From positions 1-5,155 of the forward strand of contig JAZNSN010000072.1 in NCBI GenBank assembly GCA_045591315.1: DNA of 5,155 nt. The letters run 5' to 3'. Below are positions 1 to 5,155 of the stretch, piece by piece. A program made the translations under genes and the position numbers. This stretch comes from HGM04593 sp045591315. GTDB lineage: Bacteria > Bacteroidota > Bacteroidia > Bacteroidales > Bacteroidaceae. Position 1 is the first letter of the stretch, and each line of letters opens with the position of its first letter. Below the pieces are notes generated by a model. The model had not been told where the DNA came from, made no database searches, and saw nothing but the letters and a program-made list of their open reading frames with translations.

Positions 1-35
1 ATAAGGAGGCAAGGAGAATGCTCGAAGATTTATAG
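1..35 (+). CDS. 3' end of an MG2-Sel1 gene copy (partial)
   Basis: Read from base 3, this stretch encodes KEARRMLEDL followed by a TAG stop at 33-35, identical to the last ten residues of the 1297-residue protein that ends at 5067. If the molecule is circular, this is the same gene end seen twice. If the locus is a tandem array, it is the end of a second copy lying upstream. The peptide is the C-terminal helix of a Sel1-like repeat. There is too little to say whether an upstream copy would be intact. Confidence 0.75.
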   Translation, partial: KEARRMLEDL

Positions 36-112
36 CGGAGTTTCCGATGTATATTATTATACCTTGCAGTGCCCCCTAAGATTACTATTGTTAACCCTCA
101 AACCTTTAAATT
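36..112. other. Noncoding spacer downstream of the Sel1 gene end
   Basis: This 77-base stretch separates the stop of the Sel1-tailed reading frame from the first codons of the O-antigen-ligase remnant. It holds two small perfect inverted repeats: CGGA-GTT-TCCG at 36-46 and GTATA-TTAT-TATAC at 49-62. Neither is followed by a T-run, so neither is a convincing intrinsic terminator. No good match to the Bacteroidota sigma-ABfr promoter (TTTG, then TAnnTTTG) was found. An in-frame TAA at 107-109 closes the remnant's frame on its 5' side. Confidence 0.5.
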
Positions 113-343
113 TTGTTGAAACAATCTGAAACAGCGCACAATATGTATCCCAACCGCTTTGTGCCGCTCTATAAGCAGTTCAAGATATACAAGGCACAAG
201 GCGATACGGCAAAGATGAAAAGCATAGGCAATGAAATCCTTACAAAAAAGATAAAGGTACACTCACGTAAGATTGACATAATACTCAATAACGTGAGATA
301 CGAGTTACAGAAGTTTAAAGAGAGTAATATCACAACTATATAA
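113..343 (+). pseudogene. C-terminal remnant of an O-antigen ligase (Wzy_C/TPR) family protein
   Basis: The 76-residue frame reads like the end of a Bacteroidales O-antigen ligase family protein: a TPR-like helix pair around MYPNRFVPLYKQFKIYKAQGDT, then a second helix with NEILTKKIKVHSRKID. These proteins are usually several hundred residues, with many membrane helices before a TPR tail; here the membrane part is absent. An in-frame TAA lies at 107-109, so the frame cannot extend upstream. The only possible starts are TTG at 113 or 116 or ATG at 143, and none has a ribosome-binding site. I read it as the 3' piece of a longer gene cut by a rearrangement, not a complete small gene. It has no internal stop or frameshift, which suggests the cut is recent. 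The stop is 25 bases before the lipoprotein start, so the intact ligase was probably the first gene of this operon. Family assignment is from recognition of the tail pattern and would need a profile search. Confidence 0.62.
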
Positions 344-368
344 ACAATTTTAAAACAAAAAAACAAAA

Positions 369-1145
369 ATGAAAAGAGAAATTATTTTTACATTCGCGTG
401 CGTTATTGCACTGATGTCAGGATTTGTATCCTGCACAAACGAAGACTTTGAGGATTGTATGTCTGTTGCAGAGATGCAGAAGAGTGCAAAGACAAGGTCT
501 GTTGGTGGAATGACAAAGGAAGAGGTTCTGGCAAGACTTGATGAACTTGGCGAAAAGTACGGAACAAACATAAATCTACTATATGTTAAGGATTATTCAG
601 AAGTAACAGAAAGTACGTTTGAACAGATAGAGCGACAAATCATAAAAGAACGGAATTCAACAAATATAAATAAGACGTCTATAAGAGATAATGTTCTGAT
701 TAATGACAATATAATAGACGAATATGACATTGCAACACTTAACAGTGAGATTGAAGAAATCCCGGACTATGATAAGACTGCATACTTTTATCTATCTTGT
801 TATAAATATAATACATATCCATATGTAAATTATTTCTATGAGATGGGATTTAACTTTAAGGTTATAAATGGAAGAACGAGTGTTGAAGCAGGTTTTCATG
901 ATATTACAAGTTATCCAAATGCACATGGAAGTAATATTGATTTTTTCAGTCATGACGTCGTATCAAACAGTAATGATAGAATCATGTTTGGTTTCAGTTT
1001 CTTATTTACAATAAACTATGAATATACGAAAAATGGCGAAGAAGTTTATATAGATAAAAGAGCATGGATAAATGGTTCATATGACAATGGAGTAAACTTG
1101 TTATATACGACAGACAATGATATTAGATTGGAACTTAGCCATTAA
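369..1145 (+). CDS. Putative surface lipoprotein of unknown function
   Basis: The 258-residue product starts with a short basic N-terminus (MKRE), a hydrophobic core and a lipobox-like FVSC ending at Cys22, so it should be cleaved by signal peptidase II and lipidated. The residues after the cysteine, TNEDFED, are acidic; in Bacteroidota an acidic stretch here resembles the lipoprotein export signal for surface display. Residues 48-73 (MTKEEVLARLDELGEKYG onward) form a predicted helix of a kind I recognise from other Bacteroidales lipoproteins. Residues 139-157 are rich in tyrosine (eight of 19). The rest, about 165-258, looks beta-rich and matches no fold I know. The ATG at 369 follows an A-rich leader without Shine-Dalgarno, as is usual in this phylum. 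The 5' part is moderate in GC, while 781-840 is about 18% GC. The large gene starts 28 bases after this stop, so the two are probably co-transcribed and may act together. Function is not assigned. Confidence 0.85.
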   Translation: MKREIIFTFACVIALMSGFVSCTNEDFEDCMSVAEMQKSAKTRSVGGMTKEEVLARLDELGEKYGTNINLLYVKDYSEVTESTFEQIERQIIKERNSTNINKTSIRDNVLINDNIIDEYDIATLNSEIEEIPDYDKTAYFYLSCYKYNTYPYVNYFYEMGFNFKVINGRTSVEAGFHDITSYPNAHGSNIDFFSHDVVSNSNDRIMFGFSFLFTINYEYTKNGEEVYIDKRAWINGSYDNGVNLLYTTDNDIRLELSH

Positions 1146-1173
1146 CTAATAGTCCTCATAAAGATTCTTACAC

Positions 1174-4100
1174 ATGAGAATCAATATTAAGACATATATC
1201 ATATTATGCCTATGGGCATTTACATTTAGTTGTTTTGCCCAGACACCCACCGACAGCGCAGCACTGCGTGCGTTGCAGGTGGGTTATATATTGCCACCGG
1301 AGAGGGTATATCTCCACTTCGACAATACAGCGTATTTCCTTGGCGAAACAATATGGTTCAAGGCTTTTGTAACCAGCAATAACGATGACCGGCCAACCAC
1401 CCTCAGCCGTGTACTGTATGTTGAATTGGTCGCACCCGAAGGGTATGTTGTAAAGACGAATAAATACAAGATTGACGACGATGGCACTTGCAACGGGGAT
1501 ATATATATGGACCCGCTATATCTGTCGGGATATTATGAAGTTCGGGCATATACACGCTACATGCTCAACTGGGGCGACGAGGCTATATTCAGCCGCGTGT
1601 TCCCGGTTTTTGACAAGGTAAACAACGGAGACTGGGGATTGCGGAACATACTTGACAGGGAAAGAAAGATATTCAAGGACGGACGTTGGAAAGACAACAG
1701 TGACAACCGGATAGGCCTGACGTTTTACCCAGAAAGCGGACACCTTGTAAATGGTATTGAGAGCCGTGTCGCGTATGAACTGCGTAATACTGCGAGAGAT
1801 AACATCAATAAAGAGATTACCATAACTGCGAACGAGGAGCCACTGCTGAAAACCACGCCTGAACATCTTGGAAAAGGTGTATTGACTATAAAACCGGATA
1901 TTGATACTGATTACAATGCGGTAGTGGAAACTATGAACGAGGAAGGAAAACGTCAACGATATGTCTTCAAACTACCCAAAGTGGAAAGAGAAGGAGTGGC
2001 AATAAGGCTCTTGAACGATAAAGACAGTATACGTATATTTGTGAACAGCAATTATAACGATACAACAGGATTAGGCTTTGTGCTGATGCACAGAAGCAGT
2101 ATGGGATTTTACAAAAAGATAAGGGGTAGGAGAGATTCAATAAGCATTGATAAGAATGAGATTCCAGAAGGTGTAAATCGTGCAATTGTATTCAATGGCA
2201 AAACACCGGTAGCCGAAAGGCTTTTCTTTGTAAGACATAATACACTGCAAAGAGGAGATCACGGTTATGCAAGGTTGCTTGTAACTGCAAACGGACAGGA
2301 GTGTAATACATACGAACCGCTCCCTCACGAGAAGATCGTTCTGAGGATAGAACGTGAAGACGGAAAAATGATTGACGATAACATGGAATTTGCGGTATCT
2401 GTTTCTGACGGATACAACAGACACACAACCTTTTGGGGACATAATCTTTATACATACCTCCTACTGGGGTCGGAGCTGAAAGGTTTTATCCCTGACGCAT
2501 GGCAGTATTTTGACCCGAAGAATCATAAAAGAGATGAACATCTCGACCTGATTATGCTCACACATGGGTGGACTGCATATGAGTGGCAACAATTGACACA
2601 AGAGAGCTTAGAGAACAAGGTTGACCCAGAGGAGAAAATAACAATTCGTGGAAAATTCTACCGACGCAACAAAATAAACAAGATTGGCAAAAAAGGCTCA
2701 TACAATATCATAACTCTTCCATACAATCAAATAAGGCTCGATTTTGCCGATAATGGTAAAGATGTCAAGACCTCTGCATTCCGCACCGACAGTATGGGTG
2801 ATTTTATTATTGAATTCGATGATTTCTATGGCAAAGAGGTTGCTGCACTCTCACCGACAACATTGTTTAAGCAAAACGATAGAATCAGTTACGGCTTTGC
2901 GCTTGACAAGTATTTTTCGCCTCAGCCTAAGAAGTATTCGCTATGGGAACTTGCTTCAGACAGAAAAAATGAGAAAAAAGATAGCGTAAATGGGATATTA
3001 ACGCGACTAGGAGTTAACGAATATCAATTCCCTGAGATTACTATAAAGGCAAAACGTGAAGACATGAGACTCTACATCAATCCCATTAGCGAACTTAGAC
3101 TGGATTATCTTGACGAATGGGAATATGCATCAGATGTAACATTCCTTAATGGAATATGGGATGCCGGAATGAACGGAGAATACCTTGAGCAGTACAATAA
3201 GATTGTTGTAAACAAGAACACAAACAGCATTGCGCGGTTGTTAGGCAACAACGGGAGCAGTCAAAGATATTGGGATGAAAATCATGAAAGAAAAGAGTTA
3301 TATCAATATCAAGCTATCCTAACAGCAGAAGATGTTATATTCAGTGCACATCTGCGTCATGCACTCGGTCATAGTTTCTGGACTCATTTCGTGATTACCG
3401 ATGGGGAATATCATAAGGATTCTGTCCCGCTCATAGACGAAAACTATCTGCATGGTATTGATGTAGAGAAAATGACAAACTTCAAGGAGATTATTATAAC
3501 AAGCGACAGAAAAAAACGGGAACTGATTGAAGGGAACAGTCTGGCTTTCTGGAAATTCAAGGAAAATGCACACAAGAACAAACTCAAATACAAGCACTTT
3601 TACAACGGCTTCTTATCGCCACCGGCTCTACCTTTTATTCCCGGCGACAAGGGGAATTATGCCTATCGTGAACTTATAGAAGAGATATCTGAACAGGACA
3701 AGAATACAGAATATGGTATGCATGTGCCCGACACTGAAACTGAATCCAAGATGAATAAGGTTGCGAATGGGTTGTATAGTACAGAAGGAGCTACTGAAAA
3801 AGAGAGCGGAAACAAGAAAAAATGGAAGAAAAGTCATCAAGTCAATGATATGACAAACGCACCACCCATTGAGAATCCAAATAGAGTCGTATTGTTTGTT
3901 CCGCATGAAAAGGAGAATGCAACTAAAACGATTCAGCCCGACCTGAGTAGTAACGGCACACGACGCTACACATCGGTACAGGGATATACTGCATCAAAAA
4001 AGTTCTATTCGCCAGACTACTCAAACATGGCCCCGGAAAGCATTGTAAACGATTATCGTCGTACACTTATGTGGTCTCCCACCGTGAAACCCGAAAATGG

Positions 4101-5067
4101 CAGACTAATTGTGGAGTTCTACAATAGTTCATTATGCAAATCGCTGTGTGCCGACATAATAGGCTATCACAATGGAACTATTTTATCAAACAGTGAACAC
4201 CTGCCCACCATAAACAACGTACCGGTAAAAGAATATAAGGAATTTTCATTGTCACGACATAAAGATATTTTCATAAAGGATTCTATATTTTGGGAACAAT
4301 GTAACAAAGAATTTGAGAATGCCGAACTATATTACTTGCAGAAAAGATATGGCAAAGTACTAAACACATATATCGAGTTAATACAATATGGATATTCTGC
4401 TGCATACCGTAGAATTGGAGAATACTATCGTCATGGTTTACTGATAAAAGCTAACCCAAAATTAGCTGTAAGATTCTTTAGCAAAGGTGCTGAATTAGGT
4501 GACATTGATTGCTATTACGAGCTGTCGGAACTTTATCGTGACGGCATTGGTGTTGAACAAAACCGTAACGAAGAAATAAACCAATTGCAGATAGCAGCCA
4601 AAAAAGAACATCCAAGTTCGTTGGCGAGGCTCGGGAAATATTACAATAGAGGTATTGTTGTCGAGAAGGACTCAATGGAAGCAAAGAACCTTTTAAGAAA
4701 AGCTGCTATGTTGGGAAATACCGACGGATTGTTTGAATATGGTATCTGTCTTCATAATTTTAATATTGAAAATGATTCAGTTTTAGGTACATACATTGAT
4801 TGTATTAAAAGTGCTGCCGGCATGAAGCATATTGAGGCCATGCAGTGGATGATGAGACATGAGGAGAGCAATGGTAATCAAGAAGAGGCATATAGGTATG
4901 CAAAAGAGTTGTACCTGATGAAAGATATTGAGGGGACAATGTTTTTGGCAGGATGTTACATGAATGGATATGGATGCAAACGCAACAAGAGGCTTGCAAA
5001 GGACCTCTATCGCGAGGCTGCTGCTGCAGGCAATAAGGAGGCAAGGAGAATGCTCGAAGATTTATAG
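1174..5067 (+). CDS. Exported MG2-like/TonB-plug-like family protein with C-terminal Sel1 repeats
   Basis: The 1297-residue protein has an N-terminal signal peptide; the likely cleavage is after Ala22 (CFA/QTP), although Cys20 leaves weak room for a lipoprotein reading. Residues about 40-146 form an MG2-like beta-sandwich with the family hallmark VYLHFDNTAYFLGETIWFKA (45-64) and YEVRAYTRYMLNWG ending at 134. LIMLTHGWTAYEW (459-471) precedes a carboxypeptidase-regulatory-like sandwich at about 488-575. PEITIKAKRED (620-630) corresponds to the linker before the TonB-plug-like domain. In the plug region (about 640-780) only fragments such as VPLIDENYL (751-759) and MTNFKEIII (767-775) recall a plug, so it looks degenerate. 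A charged linker with KKKWKK lies at 881-886. The strongest family signature is FYSPDYSN (944-951), DYRRTLMWSPTVK (960-972) and VEFYNSS (980-986). After about 1060 comes a tail of Sel1-like repeats. There is no beta-barrel, so it is not a receptor. It probably works in the periplasm or at the outer membrane, perhaps in protein interactions. No stop or frameshift interrupts it. Confidence 0.9.
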   Translation: MRINIKTYIILCLWAFTFSCFAQTPTDSAALRALQVGYILPPERVYLHFDNTAYFLGETIWFKAFVTSNNDDRPTTLSRVLYVELVAPEGYVVKTNKYKIDDDGTCNGDIYMDPLYLSGYYEVRAYTRYMLNWGDEAIFSRVFPVFDKVNNGDWGLRNILDRERKIFKDGRWKDNSDNRIGLTFYPESGHLVNGIESRVAYELRNTARDNINKEITITANEEPLLKTTPEHLGKGVLTIKPDIDTDYNAVVETMNEEGKRQRYVFKLPKVEREGVAIRLLNDKDSIRIFVNSNYNDTTGLGFVLMHRSSMGFYKKIRGRRDSISIDKNEIPEGVNRAIVFNGKTPVAERLFFVRHNTLQRGDHGYARLLVTANGQECNTYEPLPHEKIVLRIEREDGKMIDDNMEFAVSVSDGYNRHTTFWGHNLYTYLLLGSELKGFIPDAWQYFDPKNHKRDEHLDLIMLTHGWTAYEWQQLTQESLENKVDPEEKITIRGKFYRRNKINKIGKKGSYNIITLPYNQIRLDFADNGKDVKTSAFRTDSMGDFIIEFDDFYGKEVAALSPTTLFKQNDRISYGFALDKYFSPQPKKYSLWELASDRKNEKKDSVNGILTRLGVNEYQFPEITIKAKREDMRLYINPISELRLDYLDEWEYASDVTFLNGIWDAGMNGEYLEQYNKIVVNKNTNSIARLLGNNGSSQRYWDENHERKELYQYQAILTAEDVIFSAHLRHALGHSFWTHFVITDGEYHKDSVPLIDENYLHGIDVEKMTNFKEIIITSDRKKRELIEGNSLAFWKFKENAHKNKLKYKHFYNGFLSPPALPFIPGDKGNYAYRELIEEISEQDKNTEYGMHVPDTETESKMNKVANGLYSTEGATEKESGNKKKWKKSHQVNDMTNAPPIENPNRVVLFVPHEKENATKTIQPDLSSNGTRRYTSVQGYTASKKFYSPDYSNMAPESIVNDYRRTLMWSPTVKPENGRLIVEFYNSSLCKSLCADIIGYHNGTILSNSEHLPTINNVPVKEYKEFSLSRHKDIFIKDSIFWEQCNKEFENAELYYLQKRYGKVLNTYIELIQYGYSAAYRRIGEYYRHGLLIKANPKLAVRFFSKGAELGDIDCYYELSELYRDGIGVEQNRNEEINQLQIAAKKEHPSSLARLGKYYNRGIVVEKDSMEAKNLLRKAAMLGNTDGLFEYGICLHNFNIENDSVLGTYIDCIKSAAGMKHIEAMQWMMRHEESNGNQEEAYRYAKELYLMKDIEGTMFLAGCYMNGYGCKRNKRLAKDLYREAAAAGNKEARRMLEDL
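4390..5067 (+). other. Sel1-like repeat tail (residues about 1073-1297)
   Basis: At least four Sel1-like alpha/alpha repeats of about 36 residues can be aligned by eye. They begin near 1076 (AAYRRIGEYYRHG...AVRFFSKGAELG), 1113 (CYYELSELYRDGIGV...), 1149 (SLARLGKYYNRGIVV...LLRKAAMLG) and 1254 (GTMFLAGCYMNGYGC...LYREAAAAG). Residues 1182-1250 hold one or two degenerate units lacking the YxxG loop. Sel1 repeats are protein-binding scaffolds, so the tail probably docks a partner. Members of this MG2-like family, as I know them, normally end soon after the VEFYN block, so the tail looks like an added module. Confidence 0.8.
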
Positions 5068-5155
5068 CGGAGTTTCCGATGTATATTATTATACCTTGCA
5101 GTGCCCCCTAAGATTACTATTGTTAACCCTCAAACCTTTAAATTTTGTTGAAACA
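5033..5155. repeat. Right copy of 123-bp exact terminal direct repeat
   Basis: Identical to bases 1-123. It contains the last codons of the 1297-residue protein, its TAG at 5065-5067, and 88 bases of flank reaching into the first codons of the O-antigen-ligase remnant (TTGTTGAAACA at 5145-5155). Removing one copy leaves a 5032-base unit that closes on itself, with the large gene followed by the ligase remnant and lipoprotein on the same strand. Confidence 0.98.
5068..5094 (+). other. Two small hairpins directly after the large gene's stop
   Basis: CGGA-GTT-TCCG (5068-5078) begins at the base after the TAG stop. GTATA-TTAT-TATAC (5081-5094) follows two bases later. Both are perfect but short (4 and 5 base pairs) and no T-run follows, so they could slow 3' exonucleases or polymerase but are not a standard intrinsic terminator. 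Both recur at 36-62 in the left repeat copy. Confidence 0.3.

Larger units (their letters stand above)
1..123. repeat. Left copy of 123-bp exact terminal direct repeat
   Basis: Bases 1-123 match bases 5033-5155 without a mismatch, in the same orientation; the offset is 5032. The copy holds the last ten codons and stop of the large MG2-Sel1 gene (3-35), then 88 noncoding bases, and it ends just inside the O-antigen-ligase remnant. An exact overlap between the two ends of a sequence is the usual sign of a circular assembly, of one unit of a tandem array, or of an assembly path that closed on a repeat. The sequence alone cannot separate these. Confidence 0.98.

Noticed and set aside
4..35. Shine-Dalgarno-like AAGGAGA followed by ATG at 18-20, as if a gene started here
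   Set aside because: The frame from this ATG is ATG CTC GAA GAT TTA TAG, only five codons. It is the 3' end of the Sel1 coding frame, where AAG/GAG/AGG codons mimic a ribosome-binding site.
87..115. Possible Bacteroidota promoter: ATTG at 87-90 and TAAATTTTG at 107-115
   Set aside because: The -7 element has three bases between TA and TTTG instead of two, the upstream element is only ATTG, and the gap is too short. The second element also overlaps the first codons of the ligase remnant.
1516..1956. 146-codon open frame on the minus strand inside the large gene
   Set aside because: It lies wholly within a clearly coding + strand region, has no recognisable domain, and is one of several antisense frames expected by chance over a 3.9-kb gene.
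1..5155. Small cryptic plasmid or phage genome
   Set aside because: The sequence can close into a circle, but no replication initiator, relaxase, capsid, integrase or iteron array is visible on either strand. The three frames are chromosomal-type envelope genes, one of them truncated.
5068..5155. Rho-independent terminator after the large gene
   Set aside because: The two inverted repeats have stems of only 4 and 5 base pairs and no T-run follows either of them.

Overview
The window reads as a short, AT-leaning piece of a Bacteroidota (Bacteroidales, Prevotella/Bacteroides-like) genome. The reasons are the protein families, a Bacteroidales-style lipoprotein with acidic residues just after the lipidated cysteine, and A-rich leaders without a Shine-Dalgarno sequence. 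All genes are on the + strand. There are no RNA genes, insertion sequences, CRISPR arrays, or recognisable replication, mobilisation or partition genes.

Layout: (1) bases 1-123 are an exact copy of the last 123 bases (5033-5155). This repeat carries the last ten codons and stop of the large gene plus 88 bases downstream. (2) 113-343 is a 76-codon reading frame that looks like only the C-terminal, TPR-like end of a Bacteroidales O-antigen ligase (Wzy_C/TPR) protein. (3) 369-1145 encodes a 258-residue lipoprotein of unknown function. (4) 1174-5067 encodes a 1297-residue exported protein. It has an alpha-2-macroglobulin MG2-like N-terminus, a carboxypeptidase-regulatory-like/TonB-plug-like middle, the signature C-terminal block of its Bacteroidota family, and an added tail of Sel1-like repeats. 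The frames lie 25 and 28 bases apart and probably form one transcription unit.

The main point of interest is the topology. The exact terminal repeat means the sequence closes on itself as a 5032-base unit. Closing it joins the 3' flank of the Sel1-tailed gene to the interior of an O-antigen-ligase gene. That is the head-to-tail junction expected from a tandem duplication, or an excised circle, of a chromosomal segment ligase-tail/lipoprotein/MG2-Sel1. A self-replicating plasmid is unlikely because no replication gene is present. A false circle from a collapsed repeat cannot be excluded.

Functionally, the lipoprotein and the MG2-like protein both carry export signals and probably act together at the cell envelope. 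Their substrate and role cannot be read from the sequence.
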